A DNA stretch of 64,000 bases, taken from DATKRB01 sp036501425. GTDB taxonomy: Bacteria > Actinomycetota > Acidimicrobiia > Acidimicrobiales > RAAP-2. The stretch is taken from contig DASYAI010000046.1 in NCBI GenBank assembly GCA_036501425.1, forward strand, positions 8,282-72,281, given 5' to 3'. The position numbers and the translations under genes are program-made. The notes under the pieces were generated by a model. It was not told the DNA's origin, made no database searches, and saw only the letters and a program-made list of their open reading frames with translations. This document shows, in pieces, positions 32,034-40,710 of the stretch. Position 1 is the stretch's first letter, and every line of letters starts with the position of its first letter.

Positions 32034-33317
32034 GTGCGGGTGGCGGTGGACGCCACGCCGTTGCTCGGACGGCCGACCGGGGTCGGGGTGTTTTGCGCCG
32101 GCATCCTGGGCGCCCTGGGCGCCCGGGTCGATCTGGAAGTCGGGGCCTATGCGGTCAGCTGGCGCCGCCGGGCCGGTATCACCGCGCTGGTGCCCCCGGG
32201 GGTCCGGGTTCGCCAGCGGGCCATGCCGGCGCGGCCCTTGCACGCCGCCTGGCGCCACCTCGACCACCCGGTCGCCGAGCGGTTCGTCGGCCCGAGCGAC
32301 GTGGTGCACGGCACCAACTTCGTGGTGCCGCCGACCGGCCGAGCCGCCGCGGTGGTGACCGTGCACGACCTGACGCCGCTGCGCTACCCCGAGCTCTGTG
32401 ACCCGGCGACGTTGCGCTTCCCCGACCTGGTGCGCCGAGCCCTGCGCCGGGGTGCCTGGGTGCATACCCATTCCGACTACGTCGCGGCCGAGGTGGCCGA
32501 AGCGTTCGGCATCGACCCCGGACGGGTCCGGGCGGTCGCTCCGGGCGTGCCGGCGGCGGGCCCGGCTGTGGATCGGGCCGTCGCTCCGGCAGTGGATCGG
32601 GCGGTCGCTCCGGCAGTGGATCCCGCGACCGGCCAGTCCGCGACCGGCCGGCCCACGCCCGGCCGGGGCGGGGGGAGCGAAGCAGGGGAACCCGGAGGAG
32701 GACCCCGGTCGCCGGTCTTGCCGGCCGGAACGGGGCGTTACGTGCTGGCCGTCGGCACCGCGGAGCCCCGCAAGGACCTGCCCGGACTGGTCGGCGCGTT
32801 CGACGAGGTAGCCGCCGGTCGACCCGACGTCGCGCTGGTCCTGGCCGGGCCCGACGGGTGGGGTACGGCGGCGCTCGAGGAGGCGATCGGTGCCGCGCAC
32901 CATGCCCGACGCATCGTGCGGACCGGTTGGCTCGGGGACACGGCGCTCGACGCGCTGGTCCGGGGCGCCACGGTGCTGGCCTACCCGTCGCGCTACGAGG
33001 GCTTCGGCCTCCCGCCGTTGCAGGCGATGGCGGCCGGGGTGCCGGTCGTCGCCACCCGGGCAGGGTCGATTCCCGAGGCCCTGGGCGACGCCGCGGTGCT
33101 CGTCGGGGTGGGCGACCGAGAGGGCCTGGCCGCCGCGATCGCCGCGGTCCTCGACGACGACGAGCACCGCCAGGACCTCGTCGGCCGCGGGTACTCGCGG
33201 GCCCGGCGCTACACGTGGGAGCGCTGCGCCGACGGTCTCGACCTGCTCTATCGGGCCGCGCTGGCCGAACGAGCGGCCGGACCCGGCCGGTGGCCCAATC
33301 GGCGGGGGGATCGGTGA
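32034..33317 (+). CDS. GT4 glycosyltransferase 1 of 3
   Basis: About 427 residues, GT-B fold. VRVAVDATPLLGRPTGVGVF opens the acceptor domain; VVHGTNFVVPP, VTVHDLTPLRYPELC and HTHSDYVAAEVAEAFGI follow; the donor domain has LAVGTAEPRKDLPGLV, LGDTALDALVRGATVLAYPSRYEGFGLPPLQAMAAGVPVVATRAGSIPEALGDAA. The interdomain linker is expanded by a 24-bp repeat (AVDRAVAP units). Start chosen at the GTG that opens the fold; the frame is open to 31941. It overlaps the next gene by GTGA. Likely builds a cell-surface glycan. Confidence 0.86.
   Translation: MRVAVDATPLLGRPTGVGVFCAGILGALGARVDLEVGAYAVSWRRRAGITALVPPGVRVRQRAMPARPLHAAWRHLDHPVAERFVGPSDVVHGTNFVVPPTGRAAAVVTVHDLTPLRYPELCDPATLRFPDLVRRALRRGAWVHTHSDYVAAEVAEAFGIDPGRVRAVAPGVPAAGPAVDRAVAPAVDRAVAPAVDPATGQSATGRPTPGRGGGSEAGEPGGGPRSPVLPAGTGRYVLAVGTAEPRKDLPGLVGAFDEVAAGRPDVALVLAGPDGWGTAALEEAIGAAHHARRIVRTGWLGDTALDALVRGATVLAYPSRYEGFGLPPLQAMAAGVPVVATRAGSIPEALGDAAVLVGVGDREGLAAAIAAVLDDDEHRQDLVGRGYSRARRYTWERCADGLDLLYRAALAERAAGPGRWPNRRGDR
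32568..32627 (+). repeat. 24-bp tandem repeat in glycosyltransferase linker
   Basis: Two full units (32568-32591, 32592-32615) and a half unit encode repeated VDRAVAPA. One base differs between the full units. They lie between the two GT-B domains. Confidence 0.72.
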
Positions 33318-34564
33318 CGGCTCGGCGCGCGAGCGAGCGGGCCGACCAGCGAACGGTCGACGTCCGGGTGCTGCTGGCGGTTGAGCAACTGCGGCGGGCG
33401 GTGCCCGGGGGGATCGGCACCTACGCCCGGGGACTCCTGCGGGGACTCGGGGTCGGCCCGGGCGCCCCGGCCGGCCGATCGTCGACGCCGCCGGCAACGG
33501 TCGAGCTCGGTCTGCTGGCCGGCCGGCCCCGCGGCGCCCGACGGCAAGCCGGCGAAGCCGATCCCCTGGCCCGGTTCGGGCTGCCGGTGCACGCCTCGTG
33601 GTTGCCGGGCCGCTTGCTCACCCGGGCGTGGGACCACGGGCTGGTCGGCGCCCCCGATGGGTACGAGGTGGTCCATGCGGTGTCCCAGGCCTTTCCCCCG
33701 GTACGCCGCCGTGCCGGCCGCCCGGCGCTGGTGGTGGCGGTGCACGACCTGGCCTGGCGCCTGGCCCCGACGGCCACGACCCGCCGCGGCCGGCGGTGGC
33801 ACGAGGCGTCGTTGGCGCGGGCGCTCGCTTGCGCCGACACGTTCGTGGTGCCCTCCGAGCCGGTGGCCGCCGACCTGGTGCACGCCGGCGCCGATCGGTC
33901 CCGGGTGGCGGTGGTGGGGCTGGGTGTCGATCATCTCGCCCCCCCGGACCGCCAGGGCGCGGCGGCGCTGCTCGCCCGCAGCGGGGTCGACGGTGACTTC
34001 CTCCTGAGCGTGGGCACCCTCGAGCCCCGCAAGAACCTGGGCGGCCTGGTGGCGGCCTACGGGGAGGCCCGGCCGTCGCTGCCCGGGCCCCTGCCCCTGG
34101 TTGTGGTCGGGCCGACGGGGTGGGGGGGCGGGTCGAGCGCGGCGGGGGGCGACGAGCTGCGCCGGGGGAAGTTGTTGGGCACACCCGGCGTGGTCCGGCT
34201 GGGGCCGGTCTCCGACGGGGTCCTGGCGGCCCTCTACGCCGGCGCCCGCGCGTTCGTCTACGTGCCCTTCGTCGAGGGGTTCGGACTGCCGCCGGTCGAG
34301 GCGATGTCGATGGGGACCCCGGTCGTGGCCAGTCGCTCGGTGCCCAGCGTCGGGCGGCCCGACGGCGCCGAGCCGACCGCCCTGCTGGTCGAGCCCGACG
34401 ACCGGGCGGCGATCGCCGCCGCCCTGGTGGCGGTCACCAGCGACGACGGGCTCCGGGCGGACCTGATGCGCGCAGCGGGCGTCGACGTGGCCGGCCGCAC
34501 CTGGCAGGAGGCGGCCCGGGTGCACCTCGAGCTGTGGGCCGAGCTGGCCTCGGCCCGATCGTGA
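33314..34564 (+). CDS. GT4 glycosyltransferase 2 of 3
   Basis: 416 residues, GT-B. VRVLLAVEQLRRAVPGGIGTYARGLLRGL, EVVHAVSQAFPP, VAVHDLAWRLAP, VPSEPVAADLVHAGADRSRVAVVGLGVDHL, LSVGTLEPRKNLGGLV and VYVPFVEGFGLPPVEAMSMGTPVVASRSVPSVG. Starts within the previous stop (GTGA, 33314-33317) and ends within the next start (34561-34564). Same fold as its neighbours but with low identity, so each probably adds a different residue to one oligosaccharide. Confidence 0.9.
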   Translation: MTARRASERADQRTVDVRVLLAVEQLRRAVPGGIGTYARGLLRGLGVGPGAPAGRSSTPPATVELGLLAGRPRGARRQAGEADPLARFGLPVHASWLPGRLLTRAWDHGLVGAPDGYEVVHAVSQAFPPVRRRAGRPALVVAVHDLAWRLAPTATTRRGRRWHEASLARALACADTFVVPSEPVAADLVHAGADRSRVAVVGLGVDHLAPPDRQGAAALLARSGVDGDFLLSVGTLEPRKNLGGLVAAYGEARPSLPGPLPLVVVGPTGWGGGSSAAGGDELRRGKLLGTPGVVRLGPVSDGVLAALYAGARAFVYVPFVEGFGLPPVEAMSMGTPVVASRSVPSVGRPDGAEPTALLVEPDDRAAIAAALVAVTSDDGLRADLMRAAGVDVAGRTWQEAARVHLELWAELASARS

Positions 34565-35718
34565 GCACTCCCGTGCTGCGGGTCACCCTGGACGTGACGG
34601 CGGTGCCGGCGCGCCCGGCCGGCGCCGGTCGGTACACGATCGAGCTCGCCGGGGCGCTGCGCCGCCGGGCCGACGTCGAACTGGTCACCGTGGCCCGCCG
34701 GGGCGACGGTGACCGTTGGTCGGGCGCGGCGGACCGCCGACCCGAGACGGCGGTGGCCCTGGCCCCCGATCGCCGGCCGGCCCGGCTGGCGTGGGAGCAG
34801 CTGCGCCTGCCCCGGGTGCTCGAGCACCTCGGCCCCGCGGTGCACCACAGCCCCCACTACACGATGCCCGAGCGGGCCCGCCTGCCCGTGGTGGTGACCG
34901 TGCACGACTGCACGTTCCTGGACCACCCCGAATGGCACGAGCGGTCCAAGGCGCTGCTCTTCGCCCGGGCCATCCGGGTGGCCGGGCGGCGGGCGTCCTC
35001 GCTCGTGTGCGTGTCCCAGACCACGGCCGACCGGCTGGCCGAGCTGTGCCCGACCGACGTGCCGGTGGTCGTCGCCCCCCACGGGGTGGACCACGCCCGG
35101 TTCACGCCCGAGGAGCCAGGTCGGGGCGCCGACGACGAAGCCCTGGCCGGGTTGGCCGTGGCCGACCGGCCCCTGGTGGTCTTCCTCGGCACGCTCGAGC
35201 CCCGCAAGGGAGTCGCCGGGCTTGTCCGGGCGTTCGACTCGGTGGCGGGCGGGCACCCCGACGCGCTGTTGGTGATCGCCGGGCAGCGGGGCTGGGGAAC
35301 CGACGAGGTGGCTCGTGCCTTGGCGGTCGCCCGCCACCGGGACCGGGTCCTCGTGACCGGCTACCTGGCCGAGCCGGCCGTGCCGGCCCTGCTTCGGCGG
35401 GCCGCCGTCGTGGCGTACCCGGCGCTCGAGGAGGGCTACGGCCTGCCGGCCATCGAGGCCCTGGCCTGTGGCGCCCCCCTGGTGACCACCCGGGGCACCG
35501 CCATGGCCGAAGCGGCCGAGGGATCGGCCGTGCTGGTGGAACCGGGGAACGACGTCGAGCTGGCCGAGGCGATCGACGGGCTGTTGGCCGGGGACCGAGC
35601 GACCCCGGCCCGGCGGGCCGACGGGCTGGCGGCGGCGGCTCGTCGGACCTGGGACGCCAGCGCGCTCCGGCACCTCGAGGCGTACCGGCTGGCGCTGGAC
35701 GCCCACGTCGGCCGCTGA
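34561..35718 (+). CDS. GT4 glycosyltransferase 3 of 3
   Basis: 385 residues, GT-B. LRVTLDVTAVPARPAGAGRYTIELAGAL, VHHSPHYTMPE, VTVHDCTFLDHPEWH, VSQTTADRLAELC, VAPHGVDHARF, LGTLEPRKGVAGLVRAF and PALEEGYGLPAIEALACGAPLVTTRGTAMAEAA. GTG overlaps the upstream stop. The donor sugar is not predictable; the following dehydratase-like gene hints at a deoxy or epimerised nucleotide sugar. Confidence 0.9.
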   Translation: MSTPVLRVTLDVTAVPARPAGAGRYTIELAGALRRRADVELVTVARRGDGDRWSGAADRRPETAVALAPDRRPARLAWEQLRLPRVLEHLGPAVHHSPHYTMPERARLPVVVTVHDCTFLDHPEWHERSKALLFARAIRVAGRRASSLVCVSQTTADRLAELCPTDVPVVVAPHGVDHARFTPEEPGRGADDEALAGLAVADRPLVVFLGTLEPRKGVAGLVRAFDSVAGGHPDALLVIAGQRGWGTDEVARALAVARHRDRVLVTGYLAEPAVPALLRRAAVVAYPALEEGYGLPAIEALACGAPLVTTRGTAMAEAAEGSAVLVEPGNDVELAEAIDGLLAGDRATPARRADGLAAAARRTWDASALRHLEAYRLALDAHVGR

Positions 35719-35774
35719 GCGTGGTGCAGCCCGGCGCCGCACCGCCGCGCCCGGGCGTTGCGACCGGGGCCGGT

Positions 35775-35780
35775 TAGGGT
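35775..35780 (+). promoter_or_regulatory. -10 box, leaderless epimerase gene
   Basis: TAGGGT, 6 bases before the GTG at 35787. It gives this gene its own start separate from the glycosyltransferase operon. Confidence 0.45.
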
Positions 35781-35786
35781 GACCCT

Positions 35787-36686
35787 GTGCGCGCCCTGAT
35801 CACCGGTGGGCAGGGCTTCGTCGGTGGCTGGCTGGCCGCCCACCTGCGGTCCGAAGGCGACGAGGTGGCGATCGTGGACGTGGAGACCGACGTCGCCGAC
35901 CCGGCGGCCATCGGACCCGCCATCGCCACCCACGAGCCCGAGGTGATCTACCACCTGGCCGCGCTCGCCCACGTGGGTGAGAGCTGGGCCGAGCCGTCGC
36001 GGGTCCTGCGGGTGAACGTGCTCGGCACGGCCGAGGTCCTAGCCGCCGCCCGGGCCCTCCCGAACCCCCCGCTGGTGCTGGTCGTGAGCTCCGCCGAGGT
36101 CTACGGCGCGGTCTCGGCCGACCAGCTCCCGGTGCACGAGGAGGCCCCGGTGACCCCGGTGACGCCCTATGCGGCGAGCAAGGCGGCGGCCGAACAGGTC
36201 GCGCTGCAGGCCTGGCGCGGGTTCGGCCAACCGGTGACCGTCGTGCGGCCGTTCAACCACATCGGTCCCCGCCAGGCGCCGAACTTCGCCGTGTCCGCGC
36301 TGGCCCGGCGCATCGTCGAAGCCCGGCGGGTCGGGGCGCACGAGCTGGCGGTGGGGGCGCTCACCACCCGGCGCGACTTCACCGACGTGCGGGACGTGGT
36401 GCGGGCCTACCGGCTCCTGGGGGCAGGGTCGGGCATCGGCGGCACCTTCAACGTCTGCTCGGGCCACGACGTGGCCATCGGCGACGTCGCCGCCCGGCTG
36501 TTGGAGCTTGCCGGCGCCGATCTCGAGCTGCGCACCGACCCCGCCCTGCTGCGGCCGGTCGACGTGCCGGTGCTCCGGGGCAGCTCGGACCACCTGGCCG
36601 AAGTGACCGGCTGGAAGCCCGAGATCCCGCTCGACGACACCTTGCGCGACGTCCTCGACTACTGGGAAGCCGAGGGACCCTCGTAG
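35787..36686 (+). CDS. GDP-mannose 4,6-dehydratase / reductase-like SDR
   Basis: 299 residues, extended SDR. ALITGGQGFVGGWLAAHL binds NAD(P); IYHLAALAHVGESWAEPSRVLRVNVLGTAEVL, VSSAEVYG and the intact catalytic PYAASK; VVRPFNHIGPRQAPNFAVSALARRIVEA is characteristic of the GDP-mannose dehydratase/GDP-4-keto-6-deoxymannose reductase branch. It probably modifies a GDP-sugar for the adjacent glycosyltransferases. Its 3' end overlaps the convergent gene by 28 bases. Confidence 0.9.
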   Translation: MRALITGGQGFVGGWLAAHLRSEGDEVAIVDVETDVADPAAIGPAIATHEPEVIYHLAALAHVGESWAEPSRVLRVNVLGTAEVLAAARALPNPPLVLVVSSAEVYGAVSADQLPVHEEAPVTPVTPYAASKAAAEQVALQAWRGFGQPVTVVRPFNHIGPRQAPNFAVSALARRIVEARRVGAHELAVGALTTRRDFTDVRDVVRAYRLLGAGSGIGGTFNVCSGHDVAIGDVAARLLELAGADLELRTDPALLRPVDVPVLRGSSDHLAEVTGWKPEIPLDDTLRDVLDYWEAEGPS

Positions 36687-37165
36687 TCGCCCGAGTCGCC
36701 CGAGTCGCCCGACCCTGCTGCGTCACCGGGCTCCTCCGAAGCCTCGGCGGCGCTCGGCGGGTTCTGGTCGGCCGGCGGCTGGGCGACGGGCGGGACCTCC
36801 AGCAGGTGGCGGAGCCGGGCCCGGATCTCGTCCGCCTGCTCGTGCACCCGCTGTGCCGCCTCGCGGGCGGGCGGGGGCAGCTGTCGCTCGAGCGGCTCGA
36901 GGCTGGTCCGCAAGCGGCCCACGACCGTGCCCACGGCGTCGTCGACCTCGCCCACGTGGCGGGACACCTCGGTCCGCACCTCGTGCAGCACCGCCCCCAG
37001 GTCGCCCTTGCCGCTCAGGGCCTTCTGGAGGGCGGCCCGCTGGACCTGGGCCCGCTGGTACCCCATGACGCCCAGCCCGACGGCGACGAAGGCCGCCTCG
37101 CGGGCGGTACCGGCCACGTCCTTGACCAGCTTCTGCAGGTCGGGTGAGTCGGAGCGCTCGGGCAT
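36659..37165 (-). CDS. Hypothetical helical protein with acidic repeat tail
   Basis: 168 residues. A conserved N-terminus LQKLVKDVAGTAREAAFVAVGLGVMGYQRAQVQRAALQKAL looks like an amphipathic or phasin-like helix, followed by helices rich in charged residues (VRTEVSRHVGEVDDAVGTVVGRLRTSLEPLERQLPPPAREAAQRVHEQADEIRARLRHLL) and a disordered tail ending in GDSGDSGDY. ATG at 37165 has GGAGGG 5 bases upstream. Similar proteins occur in actinobacteria without known function. Confidence 0.78.
   Translation of the reverse strand: MPERSDSPDLQKLVKDVAGTAREAAFVAVGLGVMGYQRAQVQRAALQKALSGKGDLGAVLHEVRTEVSRHVGEVDDAVGTVVGRLRTSLEPLERQLPPPAREAAQRVHEQADEIRARLRHLLEVPPVAQPPADQNPPSAAEASEEPGDAAGSGDSGDSGDYEGPSASQ
36685..36711 (-). 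repeat. 9-bp tandem repeat
   Basis: Three copies of AGTCGCCCG encode GDSGDSGDY in the minus-strand protein tail and begin at the stop codon of the plus-strand epimerase gene. Confidence 0.7.
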
Positions 37166-37225
37166 CGCATCCCTCCGTTCGCTGGGCGGGCGGGGCATCG
37201 GACCACCCCGCCCTCTTGTAACTCG

Positions 37226-37252
37226 AGTATACGTGGAGCGACACATCTGCAA
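37226..37252 (-). promoter_or_regulatory. Vegetative-type promoter of the helical protein gene
   Basis: Minus strand TTGCAG (37247-37252), 15 bases, TATACT (37226-37231). The -10 is close to perfect and lies in an unusually AT-rich patch. The start codon is about 60 bases downstream with its own ribosome-binding site. Confidence 0.5.
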
Positions 37253-37335
37253 GCGTCGGCCTCGGGCGCGAAGGGGTGCGCGCCCGTCCCGCCGGCAGCC
37301 GTCGGCAGGGCCGAGCCGGTAGCCTCGTGGCCCTG

Positions 37336-40300
37336 ATGGACGCCCATGCGCCGGCAGTGGTGGCGGTCGTCGTGACCCGGGATCCTGGGCCGTGGTTCGA
37401 CGAGACCCTCGCCGGGCTGGCGGACCAGCACTACGACGAGCTGTCGGTCCTGGTGCTGGTGGCCGGGGGAGCCGATGATCCCACCGCCCGGGTCGGGGCG
37501 GTCCTGCCCGAGGCGTTCGTGCGGCGGCTGCCCGACGGGGTGGGCTTCGGGGCCGCCGTCAACGAGGTCATCGGGATGGTGGAGGGCGCCGCCTTCCTGC
37601 TGGTGTGCCAGGACGACTGCGCCCTGACCGGCGGGTCGCTGCGGGTCATGGTCGAGGAGTCCTACCGGTCCAATGCCGGCATCGTGACGCCCAAGATGGT
37701 GGGCTGGGACGACCCCGGGGTGCTCGTCCACGTGGGGATGGCGGCCGACAAGACCGGCGCCGTCGTTGAGCGGGTCCACCCGGGGGAGATCGACCACGGC
37801 CAGCACGACGCGGTGCGAGACGTCTTCGTGGCGCCCACCGGCTGCACCCTGATCCGGGCCGACCTGTTCGCCGAGCTGGGGGGCTACGACCCGGCGATGA
37901 CCGGCCCGGGCGAGGATCTCGACCTCAGCTGGCGGGCCCAGATCGCCGGGGCCCGCGTCGTGGTGGCGCCCGACGCCCGGGCCCGGACCCTCGAGGTCGC
38001 CGAGGCCCGATTGGTGGCGGCGGCCGCGCCCACCGGCCCCGGGCTCCAGGCCCTGGCGCGCCGCAACGAGCTGCGGGCGGCCCTCAAGTGCTACGGGCCG
38101 TTCCACCTGGTCCGCGTCCTGCCCCAGATGATGGTGCTGGCGGTGGCCGAGTTGGTGGCGGCGGTGGTCTCCGGTGACCGGGCCCGTGCCGCAGCGGTGG
38201 TCGGATCGTGGCGGTGGAACCTGCGCCAGCTGGGGGACCTGCGGGGCGCCCGGCGAGCCGTCAAGGCGCGTCGGAACCAGTCGGACGCCGAGGTGCGGCG
38301 GTTGCAGGCACCCGGGAGCGCCCGGGCCACCACCTACCTGTCCCGCCTGGTGCACCAGGGGTTCGACGTGGCCCACGGCCGCTCACCCTCGGCCGGTGAA
38401 GGGGGCGGTACCCGGGGGGCCGACGAAGCGCCACCGGGAGCCCGGACGGCGCCCGGCGACGAGCCGGTGCTGACCGGCAGCGTCGGGCGGGCCTTCTCCG
38501 AGGACGCCGACTTCGACGAGCTCGACGACCTCGGGCGCCGGGCCGGGCGCGACCGCTTCGGCCGCCGCCGGCCCCGCCGGGTGCTGGCCACCCCCCGCTC
38601 GCGCCTCGCCACCTGGCTGGTCGTGGCCGTGGTGCTGGTGTTCGGGTCGCGCGACCTGTTCGCCCCCGGCCTGCCCCTGGTCGGCCAGTTCCTTCCCCTC
38701 GGCAGCTGGAGCTCGGTGTGGCACCACCTCGCCGCGGGGTGGCAGCCCGCCGGCGTGGGGAGCACCGCGCCGGCGAGCCCCGCCTTCGCCGTCCTCGGCG
38801 TGGCCGGCACGGTCCTGTTCGGGGCCATGGGGCTGGTGGACAAGGTGCTGGTCCTCGGGTGCATCCCCCTGGGCGGTTACGGCGCCGCCCGGCTGCTCGG
38901 CCCGCTCGTCTCGCGCCGGGCCCGGCTGATCGGCGCCGTCGGCTACCTCGGGCTGCCCCTGCCCTACGACGACCTGGCCCGGGGGCGCTGGGACGGGTTG
39001 GTGGCGTACGCCCTGGTGCCGTTCGTGGTCAGCCGGCTGGCCCGCGCGAGCGGCCTGCCCCCGTTCGCCGCCGAGCCGTCGGGACCGACCGGCTGGCGGC
39101 GGCCGATGGTCCGCCACGTGGTGGCCCTCGGGGTGCTCGAGGCCGTCGCGGTGGCGTTCGCCCCGGCGATGGCGGTGGTGGTCCTCGTCTGCGCGATCGG
39201 GGTCGCCGCAGGCTCCCTGGCCGCGGGCGACCGCCGGGCCTCGGGACGGGTGGTGGTCGTCGCCGGGGGCGCCACCGGCCTGGCCGCCGTGCTGTGCGGC
39301 CCGTGGGTGGTGGGAACCATCGCCGGTGGCAACGCCCTGGCCGTGTTCGGCCTCGCCCCTTCCCCTTCGTCCTCGCCGGGCTGGCTCGGGCTGCTGCGCT
39401 TCGCCGTGGGCCCGCTCGGCAGCTCGCCGCTGGCGTGGCTTCCGGTGCTGGCCGCCCTGTTGCCGCTCCTGATCGCCCGCCGCTGGCGCCTGGCCTGGGC
39501 GACCCGGCTGTGGGCGGTGGCTTTGATGAGCTGGCTCCTGGCGTGGTTGGTCGGGCGGGGCTGGACGGGATCGTTCGCGCCGTCCGAGGTGGTGCTGCTC
39601 GCCCCCGCCGCCCTCGGCGTCGCGGTGGGGATCGGGTTGGGGGTGAGCGCCTTCGAGTCCGACCTGTCGGGGTACCAGTTCGGATGGCGCCAGATCGTCA
39701 CCGCCTCGGCGGTGCTGGCGACCGCCGTCGGGTTGGTGCCGGTGGCCGCCGAGGCGTTCGACGGGCGGTGGGGCCTGGTGGGCACCGGCTACGCCGAGCC
39801 GCTGGCGTTCATGGGGTCGTCGGTCCACCAGGGACCCTTCCGGGTGCTGTGGCTGGGGGACCCGATGGCGTTGCCGACCGGGGGCTGGTCCATCGAGCCC
39901 GGCCTCGCCTACGCGACCTCCGAGGACGGCACCCCCGACGTCTCGAATCTGTGGAGCCCGGCCGGCCCCGGTCCCGCCCGGCACCTCGCCCAGGCGGTCT
40001 CGCTGGCCGTGGCCGGCGGGACCAGCCACCTGGGTCGGCTGCTGGCGCCGGCGGGCATCCGCTACGTGGTGCTGGTCAGCAGCCTGGCGCCGTCGGTCCA
40101 AGGGGTCCAGTCGCCCACCGCCTTCCCCCTGCCGCCAGCCGTCCCCCCGGCCCTGCTGTCCCAGGACGATCTGCGCCAGGTGCCCGGCGGCGAGGGTGTC
40201 ACCGTCCTGTCCAACGCCGACTTCGTGCCGGTGCGCGCCACCCGGGCCGCCGGCCGGGTCACCACGACCGGGACGCCCCGTGCCTCGGATCTGGTGGGGT

Positions 40301-40710
40301 GGCATCCCCTGCCGGGCGGGGCGGGTGGCTACCGGGGGCCGGTGCCCCGCTCCACCGTGCTCTCGTCCACCGCACCCGCCGGCCGCTGGAGCCTGACCGT
40401 CGACGGCCGGCCCGCGGCGCGCACCCCGGCGTTCGGGTGGGCCGCCCAGTTCTCGGTTCCCCGGGCCGGCCAGGGCCGGCTCGAGCTCGCCGGCAGCCCG
40501 TGGCCCTGGTTGGGGCTCGCGGTCGAGGTCGCCCTGTGGCTGGGCGCCGCCTGGGCCCTGGTGGCCGGGCGGCGGGGCCGGGTCCGCTCCCCTGCGCCGA
40601 TGGCGGGCGGGGTCGGCGGGCCCGGGCCCGCCGCCGACGGCGCCGGGTCGGGCGACGGTGCCGGGCTCGTCCGGGCGGACATGGTGACCGCCGGGGCGCA
40701 GCGCCCGTGA
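37336..40710 (+). CDS. Large GT2 glycosyltransferase with multi-pass membrane domain
   Basis: 1124 residues. N-terminal GT2 domain (about 1-260): VVAVVVTRDPGPWFDETLAGLADQ, LLVCQDDCAL (DD metal site) and the late GPGEDLDLSWRAQIAG. A disordered linker follows (about 340-430), then about a dozen membrane helices and a C-terminal beta-rich extracytoplasmic part. This matches the large actinobacterial GT2 protein that precedes a DUF5719 gene in the fbiAB-manB region. It probably transfers sugars to a lipid-linked envelope glycan. Start at ATG 37336; TAGCCT lies 10 bases upstream. It overlaps the next gene by GTGA. Confidence 0.88.
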   Translation: MDAHAPAVVAVVVTRDPGPWFDETLAGLADQHYDELSVLVLVAGGADDPTARVGAVLPEAFVRRLPDGVGFGAAVNEVIGMVEGAAFLLVCQDDCALTGGSLRVMVEESYRSNAGIVTPKMVGWDDPGVLVHVGMAADKTGAVVERVHPGEIDHGQHDAVRDVFVAPTGCTLIRADLFAELGGYDPAMTGPGEDLDLSWRAQIAGARVVVAPDARARTLEVAEARLVAAAAPTGPGLQALARRNELRAALKCYGPFHLVRVLPQMMVLAVAELVAAVVSGDRARAAAVVGSWRWNLRQLGDLRGARRAVKARRNQSDAEVRRLQAPGSARATTYLSRLVHQGFDVAHGRSPSAGEGGGTRGADEAPPGARTAPGDEPVLTGSVGRAFSEDADFDELDDLGRRAGRDRFGRRRPRRVLATPRSRLATWLVVAVVLVFGSRDLFAPGLPLVGQFLPLGSWSSVWHHLAAGWQPAGVGSTAPASPAFAVLGVAGTVLFGAMGLVDKVLVLGCIPLGGYGAARLLGPLVSRRARLIGAVGYLGLPLPYDDLARGRWDGLVAYALVPFVVSRLARASGLPPFAAEPSGPTGWRRPMVRHVVALGVLEAVAVAFAPAMAVVVLVCAIGVAAGSLAAGDRRASGRVVVVAGGATGLAAVLCGPWVVGTIAGGNALAVFGLAPSPSSSPGWLGLLRFAVGPLGSSPLAWLPVLAALLPLLIARRWRLAWATRLWAVALMSWLLAWLVGRGWTGSFAPSEVVLLAPAALGVAVGIGLGVSAFESDLSGYQFGWRQIVTASAVLATAVGLVPVAAEAFDGRWGLVGTGYAEPLAFMGSSVHQGPFRVLWLGDPMALPTGGWSIEPGLAYATSEDGTPDVSNLWSPAGPGPARHLAQAVSLAVAGGTSHLGRLLAPAGIRYVVLVSSLAPSVQGVQSPTAFPLPPAVPPALLSQDDLRQVPGGEGVTVLSNADFVPVRATRAAGRVTTTGTPRASDLVGWHPLPGGAGGYRGPVPRSTVLSSTAPAGRWSLTVDGRPAARTPAFGWAAQFSVPRAGQGRLELAGSPWPWLGLAVEVALWLGAAWALVAGRRGRVRSPAPMAGGVGGPGPAADGAGSGDGAGLVRADMVTAGAQRP

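Noticed and set aside
38718..40706. Plus-strand frame overlapping the large GT2 membrane protein
   Set aside because: Only its last part (from 40707) is a real gene, the DUF5719-type protein; the upstream part lies in the wrong frame of the GT2 gene.
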